Shown: one piece after another, positions 6,824-15,000 of the stretch
Layout: every line of letters starts with the position of its first letter
How positions within the stretch are numbered: position 1 is the first letter of the stretch
NCBI GenBank assembly: GCA_002452215.1
Contig: DKCO01000037.1
Coordinates: 1 to 19,643, forward strand
Direction: 5' to 3'
Source of the DNA: Spirochaetales bacterium UBA6872
Lineage (GTDB): Bacteria; Spirochaetota; Spirochaetia; Sphaerochaetales; Sphaerochaetaceae
DNA length: 19,643 nt
Translations under genes and position numbers: made by a program
The notes under the pieces: generated by a model
Database searches by the model: none
Told to the model about the DNA's origin: nothing
Seen by the model: the letters and a program-made list of their open reading frames with translations, nothing else

Positions 6824-9475
6824 TTATTGGACACCATTGTGCCTTTGCTTCCACTTCAATGCTCTCATTGCATTTACAACAGCCAGAAGCGCAACCCCTG
6901 TATCGGCAAAAACGCCAAGCCACATATTGGCTATGCCGAAGATCGCAAGGATAAATACAATGGCTTTGGCAGCCAATGAGCCTATTATATTCTCTTTTAC
7001 AATCGTCTCTGTCCTCTTTGCAATTGATATTGCAATCGCAATCTTCTCAGGATCGTCATTCATAATCACAGCATCAGATGCTTCTATTGCCGCATCTGAG
7101 CCAACTCCACCCATTGCAATGCCTAGATCGGCACGTTTCAAAGTAGGAGCATCATTGATGCCATCTCCAGCGTAGCCTGTTGTCTTCCCGTCTTTCATGA
7201 GAGACTCAAGAGCTGTGATCTTGTCATTTGGCAAAAGCTCTCCATATGCGCCATCAAGTCCAAGCTCATCTGCTGTGCTTTTTGCTCTTTCTTTTCTGTC
7301 TCCGCTAAGCATCCATATTCTTTCCACACCTTGCTTTCTTAGCTGTCTTATGGCTTCTTTTGAGTTTGCTCTGATAGAGTCCGATATTATGATTATCCCT
7401 AAAAGCCTTCCGTCTTCTGTCACATAGATATGTGTTCCAGCATCATCAAGCTTTGGTGCGTTCTCCATGATCTTTGCAGACCCTGCTTTTATTTTCTTTC
7501 CTTCGACTTCTCCCTCTATTCCAACACCAGGTATTTCATTTACGTTTTGGGCATTTGAATAATTGTCGCCCGCCTTGTCCAATATCGCTGTTGCAATAGG
7601 GTGCGAGGAGTTCTTCTCCAGAGAAGCGGCCATCTTAATCAAATAGTCGGCATCTTTTTCGTAAGTATAGATTTTTTGCACTTTGAAAACGCCTTCTGTC
7701 AATGTACCTGTCTTGTCCATTGCAAGTGTCTTTAGCTTTGCAAGTGCTTGAATCGCATCATCTCCCTTTACCAGTATGCCATTCTTGGCAAAACATCCCA
7801 TTGAAGCGAAATAAGTCAACGGTATCGAAAGCACAAGAGCGCAAGGGCAGGAGATTACTAATAGAACGCAAGCTCTGTATAGCGATTCTTTTATCGTCAT
7901 CAAGCCGAGTATTGGAGGAAGAGTTGCAAGAAGGATTGCCGCTATGCAAATAAAAGGCGTGTAGTAGCGAGAGAATTTCGTGATGAACTTCTCGCTTTTT
8001 GCTTTCTTCCCTTCGCTTTGGTCGACAAGCTTTATGATCTTTGATGCAGTTGAATCGGAGTAGTAGGATGTTGCTTTTATCTTTAGCCGACCTTTTCCAT
8101 TGACAGAGCCTGAGAGCACCTTGCTTCCTTTTGTTGTGGCTACAGGCACCGATTCTCCTGTGAGCGCCTTGACATCAAGGTAGGAAGAGCCATCGATTAC
8201 AATGCCATCTATCGCAACTTTCTCTCCGGCTTTTACTACAATCACATCGCCAGGCTTTACATCCTCGCTCTTCACCTCCTCAAGCTTTCCATCTTTTTCA
8301 ACTGTGCAAGTGTCTACAGATAGATCCATGAGGTTCGCAATCGATTTTCTGGATTTTCCTACGGCCTTTCTTTGGAAGTACTCTCCGATTTGGTAAAAGA
8401 TCATCACGCCCGATGCCTCTTCGTATGATGCAATCGCCAAAGCTCCGATTGTTGCTATTGCCATAAGGAAGTTCTCGTCAAAGACTTTTCCTTTCAAGAT
8501 GTTTTTAAATGCCTTTAGCAATACGTCGTAACCAGCAATCAAGTAGCTTATTATCGCTATGGGACCGATTTGCGTAATTTCGCTTATTACAAGCAATATG
8601 ATGCTTATTGCAATTCGATAGACAGTGAAGTCTTTTTCCTCTTTCTCGTTTTTGTTTTTCTCTGAGTCAAGGAATACTATATCATCATCAATGTCCTTGC
8701 AAATCTTCTTTATATCGGTCTCGGATAGCGATGTTATTACACAAAGTTTTCCTTTTGGGAAATCGAAGGATGCGTTTTTTATATTTGGGTTTTTGCAAAG
8801 CGCATGCTCTATTTTCTTTGCACAATCGGCGCAATCTATGGAGACATTGAAGCAATAGCCGGTTGTATCTTCAAGAAATTCCATGTCACCTTCGACTTTG
8901 TGGCAGATTCTTTTTATATCATCTTCTGATAGCGATGTTGTTACATAAAGCTTCCCTTTTGGAAAATCGAAGGATGCACTCTTTATATCGGGATTTTCCT
9001 TAAGTGCGCATTCGACTTTATTTGCACACTCTGGGCAATCTATTGAAACATTGAATACATATTTCTTGTATCCATCATCGGGAACGATGTTTACATTCAA
9101 CTTGGAGCACATATTATCTATTGCATCCTTGTCGAGCGATGTAAGCACATGCAATGTGGATGTGTCGCTGTCGTAACTTGCGTTTGCTATAAAGTTCTGC
9201 TCTTTGAGATAGCATCCAATTTTCTTGCCATCGGCTCTGTCGCAAGCTGTTTTTATCTTAAGATCTTTATAATGCTCCGAAAGCGACAGGTTCGGATCAA
9301 CATCCTCTATCAGGCTTTCAATCTCATCTGCTGAGAGTGACGTGTCAATTACAATTTGGCAATTGTTGCTATCTATATCAACATCATCGACTTTGTCTCT
9401 GTCGTTTAGGATTTTCTTCACAAGGGATGCCTGGGACATGTTTTGCAATGTGTATCTGAATCTATTTGTTTGCAT
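6824..9475 (-). CDS. zntA: P1B-type heavy-metal ATPase (Zn/Cd/Pb exporter) with four N-terminal HMA-like domains
   Basis: An 883-residue inner-membrane pump that uses ATP to export soft divalent cations. Signature motifs are CPC (543-545) in the metal-binding membrane helix, phosphorylation site DKTGT (Asp587), SSHP in the nucleotide domain, GDGINDAP (about 769-776) and ADTG with Asp858 in the last helix. The CPC plus late Asp combination is typical of the Zn/Cd/Pb subclass. The N terminus (1-271) holds four HMA-like repeats. The third and fourth have intact DCPEC (147-150) and DCADC (215-218) sites and are clear duplicates, 68 residues apart. The second is degenerate (Cys78, no paired CxxC) and the first lacks the CxxC. 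GGAGG at 9480-9484 supports the start. An ArsR/SmtB-type operator lies upstream, so metal induction is likely. The gene symbol follows the subclass and is not proof of orthology. Confidence 0.93.
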   Translation of the reverse strand: MQTNRFRYTLQNMSQASLVKKILNDRDKVDDVDIDSNNCQIVIDTSLSADEIESLIEDVDPNLSLSEHYKDLKIKTACDRADGKKIGCYLKEQNFIANASYDSDTSTLHVLTSLDKDAIDNMCSKLNVNIVPDDGYKKYVFNVSIDCPECANKVECALKENPDIKSASFDFPKGKLYVTTSLSEDDIKRICHKVEGDMEFLEDTTGYCFNVSIDCADCAKKIEHALCKNPNIKNASFDFPKGKLCVITSLSETDIKKICKDIDDDIVFLDSEKNKNEKEEKDFTVYRIAISIILLVISEITQIGPIAIISYLIAGYDVLLKAFKNILKGKVFDENFLMAIATIGALAIASYEEASGVMIFYQIGEYFQRKAVGKSRKSIANLMDLSVDTCTVEKDGKLEEVKSEDVKPGDVIVVKAGEKVAIDGIVIDGSSYLDVKALTGESVPVATTKGSKVLSGSVNGKGRLKIKATSYYSDSTASKIIKLVDQSEGKKAKSEKFITKFSRYYTPFICIAAILLATLPPILGLMTIKESLYRACVLLVISCPCALVLSIPLTYFASMGCFAKNGILVKGDDAIQALAKLKTLAMDKTGTLTEGVFKVQKIYTYEKDADYLIKMAASLEKNSSHPIATAILDKAGDNYSNAQNVNEIPGVGIEGEVEGKKIKAGSAKIMENAPKLDDAGTHIYVTEDGRLLGIIIISDSIRANSKEAIRQLRKQGVERIWMLSGDRKERAKSTADELGLDGAYGELLPNDKITALESLMKDGKTTGYAGDGINDAPTLKRADLGIAMGGVGSDAAIEASDAVIMNDDPEKIAIAISIAKRTETIVKENIIGSLAAKAIVFILAIFGIANMWLGVFADTGVALLAVVNAMRALKWKQRHNGVQ
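8700..9068. repeat. internal duplication of an HMA-domain coding unit
   Basis: Two adjacent segments of about 204 bases within the metal ATPase gene are similar at DNA level. For example, the block AATCGAAGGATGC recurs at 8761 and 8965, and GGCAATCTATG-like blocks surround both CxxC sites. They encode HMA domains 3 and 4. The likeness persists at DNA level, so the duplication is relatively recent or kept alike by recombination. Confidence 0.7.
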
Positions 9476-9479
9476 AGAG

Positions 9480-9484
9480 CCTCC
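9480..9484 (-). promoter_or_regulatory. ribosome binding site of the metal ATPase gene
   Basis: GGAGG on the minus strand, four bases before the ATG at 9475, supporting that start. Confidence 0.75.
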
Positions 9485-9494
9485 ATAACATTTA

Positions 9495-9520
9495 AATATA
9501 TGAACATCTATTCATATATT
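9495..9520. promoter_or_regulatory. ArsR/SmtB-type operator of the metal ATPase gene
   Basis: A perfect inverted repeat: AATATATGAA (9495-9504), a six-base spacer CATCTA, and TTCATATATT (9511-9520). It matches the TGAACA...TTCA 12-2-12 layout bound by ArsR/SmtB metal sensors such as SmtB, ZiaR, CzrA and CadC. It overlaps the predicted -10 box (9516-9521), as expected for repression relieved by metal. A further half-site, TGTTCA, lies at 9525-9530. No ArsR gene is in the window, so the regulator would act from elsewhere. Confidence 0.72.
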
Positions 9521-9543
9521 AATCTGTTCATGGTTTTTGTCAA
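9516..9543 (-). promoter_or_regulatory. sigma70-type promoter of the metal ATPase gene
   Basis: On the minus strand, a consensus -35 TTGACA (9538-9543) is followed after 16 bases by TAATAT (9516-9521). The -10 overlaps the operator palindrome. Transcription would start near 9509, inside the operator, about 30 bases before the ATG. Confidence 0.6.
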
Positions 9544-9555
9544 CAAGCATGCTAT

Positions 9556-9577
9556 ATTTTGTCATTCAGGTTGTATG
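9556..9577. repeat. stray copy related to the 23-bp repeat
   Basis: ATTTTGTCATTCAGGTTGTATG resembles the third unit of the array at 4529-4613: the same ATTTTGTCA-like start and identical GTTGTATG end, one base shorter. In both places GCATGCTAT lies just before an ATTTTGTC block (4522 and 9547). The copy sits upstream of the metal ATPase promoter. Confidence 0.4.
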
Positions 9578-9608
9578 ACTTTTATGCTTTTCAGCCAAGT
9601 CACCTGAA
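9565..9608 (-). terminator. two-part hairpin overlapping the end of the CLC transporter gene
   Basis: TTCAGGT (9565-9571) pairs with ACCTGAA (9602-9608). Inside it, TGACTT (9575-9580) pairs with AAGTCA (9598-9603), partly in competition, so about 12 pairs with a bulge are possible. The structure includes the stop codon of the CLC gene. No U-run follows on the minus strand, so it may protect or attenuate the transcript rather than be a classical terminator. Confidence 0.3.
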
Positions 9609-10880
9609 TAGAGTGCTTTGATGGTCATAGATTCCTGCTTTTCCGCTGGATGTGTAGCTCATAGCACATGCAATAAAAAGAAGAAGTGGCTCGCTATATC
9701 CAAATAATTCAATCCCAAGCATGAAGCAAACAAGCGGAAGGTTTGTTCCTCCAGATAGCATTGCAAGTGCTCCAAGGACTGCAAATGCACCCGAGTCAAG
9801 CGAAAAAATGGTTGCAAATGTGTTGCCGAAAGTTGCTCCTAGCACAAGAAGTGGCACTACTTCTCCTCCCACAAAGCCCGCAAGTGTTGAAAGAAGTACC
9901 AATATAGCTTTTAGCAAAAAGGAATAAAATGGAACATTCGAGCTGATTGCTTGATACAAAAGGGATGTAGACAATCCATTGAATAGAAGGTTCCCATTTA
10001 GCTTCAGATTCAAAAGGATAATCAAGGCAGAAAATCCTGATGGCAATATTACCACAAGGTAAGGGATTCTTGGTTTTGCTTTATTTGCATATAGAGCTTT
10101 GCATTTTTCGATTGCAATGCAAAAGAACCTGACGAAGAAGCCGGCAGACAATGAGAAGATAATTACCAATACAATATTGTTTATATTGAATGGAAGCTCC
10201 AGATAATCTGGGATTTGCAAGATATGGATTTTTAGGGATGATGAGACAATAAAGGCTGAGAATGATGCGAAAGTGCATGGAAGGATTGCATCAAGTCGCA
10301 GAATATCGGGAGATGCGAATTGCAATCCAAATAGCACGCCTGTTATCGGAGAGCCAAAGAGTGCACCGAAAGCTGCAGATGCACCACACATGAGGTAATA
10401 AGCTGTGGAATCGCTGTCTTTTATTTTCAAGCGTTTCGATATTTTGTCCTCAAGCTTATCAATGAGTGCTGATATAGATATCCCGATTTGCACTCCAACT
10501 CCTTCTTTTCCGACAGAGGCTCCAAACAGATGTGAAAGAGATGATGCTACAAAGCCGACTAGCCCCATTTTTGCATTTATGGCGCCATTGTTTTGCGCGC
10601 TTGCAAGGTTCTTTTCCTTCCTTTCTTCTTGGCTATGTATCTCATCGATTGCATATGCTGTTGTTTTCTTGCAATTCTCGCCTAGTTTTTTATACATGAA
10701 TGATGTTGCGACTGCAGCCAGAGGCAGGAAAAGGAAGATATATTTAAGTTTCTGGTTCATTTGTCCGGCAAAAAATATAGTGTTTGCAAAAACAGTTATG
10801 AAAAGCCCGACTGATATGCCTGTTGCTAAACCTCTTAGTGTATTCGGAATCCAAAGAAGAGCATTTTTTGTATTTTTCAT
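9600..10880 (-). CDS. CLC family anion transporter, resembling the fluoride (CLC-F) subclass
   Basis: A polytopic inner-membrane protein of 426 residues (438 from the TTG at 10916). GASVGKEGVGVQIG corresponds to the CLC GxEGP signature, with the gating glutamate at 126 and Val in place of Pro. The usual GSGIP chloride-filter segment is absent, and the equivalent region reads TTAYAIDEIH. A later GGEVVPLLVLGATFGN corresponds to the GGIFAP-like region. IDEIH, GKEGV and GGEVxPL agree with what I recall of bacterial CLC-F fluoride/proton antiporters rather than chloride transporters; this is recognition without an alignment. No fluoride riboswitch is recognisable upstream. The ATG at 10880 is preferred because the likely promoter covers the TTG. 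It is divergent from the RND operon. Confidence 0.82.
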   Translation of the reverse strand: MKNTKNALLWIPNTLRGLATGISVGLFITVFANTIFFAGQMNQKLKYIFLFLPLAAVATSFMYKKLGENCKKTTAYAIDEIHSQEERKEKNLASAQNNGAINAKMGLVGFVASSLSHLFGASVGKEGVGVQIGISISALIDKLEDKISKRLKIKDSDSTAYYLMCGASAAFGALFGSPITGVLFGLQFASPDILRLDAILPCTFASFSAFIVSSSLKIHILQIPDYLELPFNINNIVLVIIFSLSAGFFVRFFCIAIEKCKALYANKAKPRIPYLVVILPSGFSALIILLNLKLNGNLLFNGLSTSLLYQAISSNVPFYSFLLKAILVLLSTLAGFVGGEVVPLLVLGATFGNTFATIFSLDSGAFAVLGALAMLSGGTNLPLVCFMLGIELFGYSEPLLLFIACAMSYTSSGKAGIYDHQSTLFR

Positions 10881-10887
10881 CTGAAGT

Positions 10888-10916
10888 ATTCTATATTGTT
10901 GGTCTTTTTTTAGCAA
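10888..10916 (-). promoter_or_regulatory. candidate promoter of the CLC transporter gene
   Basis: On the minus strand, TTGCTA (10911-10916) and TAGAAT (10888-10893) are separated by 17 bases. Transcription would start near 10881, almost at the ATG, implying a leaderless message. This agrees with the lack of a Shine-Dalgarno sequence there. Confidence 0.4.
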
Positions 10917-10951
10917 TGTTAAACAAATTAGTCTTATTGTGGTATGGTCGA

Positions 10952-10980
10952 TTGCAATTTGGTTTTTCTGAATATATATT
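10952..10980 (+). promoter_or_regulatory. promoter of the RND efflux operon
   Basis: TTGCAA (10952-10957) and TATATT (10975-10980) are separated by 17 bases. The predicted start near 10987 leaves a short leader holding GAGG at 10991-10994, five bases before the ATG at 11000. It is back to back with the CLC promoter in the 119-base divergent gap. No clear operator palindrome was seen here. Confidence 0.6.
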
Positions 10981-10999
10981 TCCTCTGTATGAGGTTTTT

Positions 11000-12079
11000 A
11001 TGGGTAGAGGTAAAAAAACAGTTCTCGCTATCTTGAGATATATTATTTTGATTGCTTTGTTTATCGGTGCTTTCCTTTTGATCAAGAGGTTTTATGATTC
11101 ATTGACGACAGATACCTATGTTGCTCCTGTTACTCCAGTAGAGGTGATGAATGCAGAGCAAATGACAATAGATAAAGAACTTGTGATTTCTGGCCATGTT
11201 GAGGCAAAAGATACGATTGCTATTACTCCATACTTGGATGGGACTATCCTTGAATACAATATAAAAGAGGGTGACTATCTGAAAGATGGTGATGTTGTTG
11301 CAAAGATAGATCCAGAGCCATACAGACTTCAGCTTGAGCAAGCAAAGGCTGCTTATGCAGGCTATTCATCTTCTCTATCGAGAGTGGAACCACTGTATCA
11401 AAAGGGGATTGCAACAAAGCAAGACTATGATACGTTGAAGGCCCAGACAGATGCGGCAAAGGCACAGCTGGATCTTGCAAAGTTGCAACTATCATATACA
11501 GATGTTGTTGCACATGCATCTGGTACAGTCGAAAAGACATTGAGTGCAAAAGGATCTGCTGCAGCAAAAGGCACTCCGATTGCGATAGTTGCGAACTTGG
11601 ATGAGCTTGTGGTTGATGTGAAGATAAGTGAGAGCTATTTCGATCTATTTAATGAAAATGTCGACAATCTCAAAATAAAGGTTGTAAGACCTGAAAGTGG
11701 GTACACAAAAGAGGTTGAAAGCAAGGCAACAGTCTCCTATGTCTCTCCTTATATTGATCCGACTAGCAAGAATTTCTCTGTACAGATATCAATAGATGAG
11801 AACAAATCAAGCTTCAAGCCTGGAATGTATGTGAAGGTCTATATCGTATATGACGAAAGAACTGGCTATGCTCTTCCTGTATCAGCAATGCGTCTTGATG
11901 GTTCTGCATATTATGTAAAGGATGGAAAAGCTGTTTATGTCGATTTGAGCAATGCATTCAGCAATAATGAATATTTCATTGTCCCAGATGAGCTCAAGGA
12001 TGAGAGCTTTATTACAAAAGGAAAAGATAGTGTAATCTCTGGCAATGATGTGAATATAGTGGGAGGGGATGAGAAGTGA
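11000..12079 (+). CDS. RND efflux periplasmic adaptor (membrane fusion protein)
   Basis: A 359-residue adaptor that would link the inner-membrane RND pump to the TolC-like channel. A single N-terminal membrane helix (about 8-28) anchors it and there is no lipobox. Lipoyl half-motif 1 spans about 66-104 (TPYLDGTILEYNIKEGD), a short alpha-helical hairpin about 105-165 (QLEQAKAAYAG...AKAQLDLAKLQL), and lipoyl half-motif 2 about 168-200 (AHASGTVEKTLSAKGS). Beta-barrel and membrane-proximal domains follow. The frame is open from 10823, but the promoter at 10952-10980 and GAGG at 10991-10994 place the start at 11000. Its stop overlaps the GTG start of the RND gene by four bases, so the two are probably translationally coupled. 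Confidence 0.92.
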   Translation: MGRGKKTVLAILRYIILIALFIGAFLLIKRFYDSLTTDTYVAPVTPVEVMNAEQMTIDKELVISGHVEAKDTIAITPYLDGTILEYNIKEGDYLKDGDVVAKIDPEPYRLQLEQAKAAYAGYSSSLSRVEPLYQKGIATKQDYDTLKAQTDAAKAQLDLAKLQLSYTDVVAHASGTVEKTLSAKGSAAAKGTPIAIVANLDELVVDVKISESYFDLFNENVDNLKIKVVRPESGYTKEVESKATVSYVSPYIDPTSKNFSVQISIDENKSSFKPGMYVKVYIVYDERTGYALPVSAMRLDGSAYYVKDGKAVYVDLSNAFSNNEYFIVPDELKDESFITKGKDSVISGNDVNIVGGDEK

Positions 12080-15000
12080 ACCTTTCCAAGTTTATAGTAG
12101 CACATCCGGTTCTTGTATCTATGACTCTCTTGGCATTGGGTGTCTTTGGTATCATGTCTGTATCAACGACAAATACCGAATTCCTGCCAGATATTTCTAC
12201 TCCTACTGTTTATGTAGTCACAATATACCCCGGAGCTTCAAGCCAGGATATCGAGGAGACTGTGACAGATGTCTTGGAGGATGACTTTGTCACGCTTCCA
12301 AACTTCAAGAGTATGGACTCCCAGTCTATGAATAGCGCGAGCGTGATTACTATCACATATCAAGATGGTGTTGACCCAAATGACCAGCTCGATGAAGTCA
12401 GAAACAGGATAGACCAATTGCTCTCTGATCTTCCAAGTGGGATACAAGGCCGTCCAACAGCAATTGTTGGAGGATCGACAATGCTCCCTATTGCCTCTTT
12501 TGTTGTTGAGTGTGGTGATGATTTGGATGCTGTTTCCGACTATATTGAAGATGAGATCAAGCCACAGTTGACTCGAATTGATGGTGTGTCAACTATCGAG
12601 ATCAATGGAAAGAAAGAGCCCAGAGTTGACGTTAAGCTCAACATGGACAAGATGGAGGCCAGAGGTGTTTCTCCTCTTGCTGTCTACCAGATGCTCAGCA
12701 TGAACAACTTCTCTGTCCCGCTCGACTCTGTTGAGTATTCAGGACATCTTGTGGATGCCAAATTCGATGGAAAGTATGAAAGCATGGAGGATATATTCTC
12801 TATCCCTGTTGGTGTTTCAGCTGATGGAACACCTATAAGGCTTGAGGATGTAGCTGATATAAAATTCGTCTACGATGAAGGGGATTATCGTGTCACAAAG
12901 GATGGCAAGAATGCTATTACTGTTGATGTTTGCAAGAGAAGCGATGGGAATACAGTTCAAATCACAAAGCAGATAAAAAAGATCCTTGACATGGAAGAGA
13001 AGAAGTCTGGTGGTGCATTGAAATTCTCTATGATCAATGATGATAGCACTCTTGTAAATTCATCCCTTTCGACTGTTATCTCATCTGGAGTGATGGGCGT
13101 TTTGATAGCCATTGTTGTAATCTATCTCTTTTTGTCCGACATCAAGGCAACATTCGTAATCGGAATATCTATCCCTCTTTCCATATTCTTTACATTTATT
13201 GGAATGAAGATGTTTGGCATAACAGTGAATTTGATGAGTCTTTCAGGCATTGTTGTTGCGCTTGGAAATATAGTCGGAGCATCGATTCTTGTTTTGGACC
13301 AGGTTTATAGATATTACCAAGATGTCGAGAATGGAAATGCGCTTTACAGTGTGAATGATTCGATCTTCAAAGGCACAGAGACAGTTACTGGCTCCGTGCT
13401 TGGCTCTGGGCTTACTACGATTGTTGTTTTTATACCAATTGCAATGCTTACAGGGCTTGTTGGAAACATATTGAACGATGTATCGATTACATTCATGGTT
13501 GCTCTTTCTGCATCCTTGCTTGTTGCTATCATATACATACCTTATTTCCTGAAAAAGCTTTTGAAGGAGGATTCATCAAAAAGAAAGCCAAGGCGAGAGA
13601 ATCTTGTAATGCGTGGCATGGCAAGAGTAGAAAAGTGGTACGGGAAGGGATTGGATTTCTCAATTAACCATACACCTTTTATTCTCTTGATTGCATTGAT
13701 GATACTTGTTCTATCTTTATATGTCCTTCCGAAAATGCAACTTAGCTTTATTCCTTCGACAGATAATGGCGATTTTTATATAAACATCGATCTTCCTGAG
13801 GGCTATAGCCTTGATGAGACAGAAGCTGTGATGAACAAAGCTGCAGATATTTTGAAGGAGAATGTGCCAGAGCTGAAGAGCTATGTCGTTTATTCTGGAA
13901 AATCAATGGACCCTACAGATTATGCTGCAAAGAAGAACCAGGGTGCTATACATGCTGTCTTGGTTGCTGTAAAGGACAGGGACAGGGATGTTCATCAGAT
14001 AATCCTCGATTTGCAACAACGAATTGCATCATCGATTCCAGATGCAAGTGTTAGCGTTTCCAATGGAGGCTTCGATCGATTGGTATCGCTTGTCTCTGAT
14101 GGAGGAGGCTATGGTCTTACTCTCATTGGAAATGATATGGATGAGCTTTATCAGAGCGCAGAAAGAATAGAGAAGCAGCTGTTGACATATCCAGAGGTCA
14201 TGACGACAAGTGTCAATGCGTCCAATGATTCCAAAAGTGCTGTGATAAATACAAGCTATGACTACTTGTCATCTGTTGGTGTACCAAGCTATGAGGCTGG
14301 AATGACATCCGCGATTTTGTTCTATGGAGTCGATATCGGAAAGTTCAGCGAGAAGTCTACAGATAAGAGGTATGATATCCATCTCTATTCTGATATCAGC
14401 GATAAGCCTATAACAAATGACACGCTTTCTCAGCTTAAGGTTGTATCACTTGCCGGGCAAAGTGTTTCTTTTGGCAGTATTGCAAACTTGGATATGCAAA
14501 CATCGGTATCACAGATAAACCACTCTGACAGAGCAACAACATTGACTGTCAATGCAACCCTTACAACGGAAAGTCCAGACGCTGTTACCGAAAAAGTCAA
14601 CAAGTATTTAGCTGAAAATCCACTGCCGAGCTCTGTGACAACCAGTGTCAGCGGAATGGGACAGCTTGTGAATGATTCTCTTGCTCCTATGATAAAGGCA
14701 CTTTTGATAGCTGCATTCTTGTGTTACCTGGTCATGGTTGCTGTATTTGAGAGATATGACCAGCCTTTCTTGGTTATGCTGCTTTTCCCGTTTTGCATAA
14801 TCGGAACTGTTTTGTCGCTCTCTGCATTCGGCTCATCAATGAGCATTGTATCGATTCTTGGAGTCGTTTCGCTCATAGGAATGCTTGTAAATAATGGTAT
14901 TGTCATTGCTGACTATGCGAACGTCATAAGAAAGGAAGATAGGATTGCTGTCCTGAATGCCAAGGGTCAGCAATTTGACCAATACTCGAATGAGCTTGGA

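Noticed and set aside
10823..10999. 59-residue extension of the RND adaptor upstream of 11000
   Set aside because: It overlaps the divergent CLC gene and the operon promoter, and GAGG plus the signal-anchor position fit the ATG at 11000.
10881..10999. Fluoride riboswitch before the CLC gene
   Set aside because: Looked for because of the CLC-F likeness; no matching conserved core or hairpin arrangement on the minus strand, and the leader is too short.
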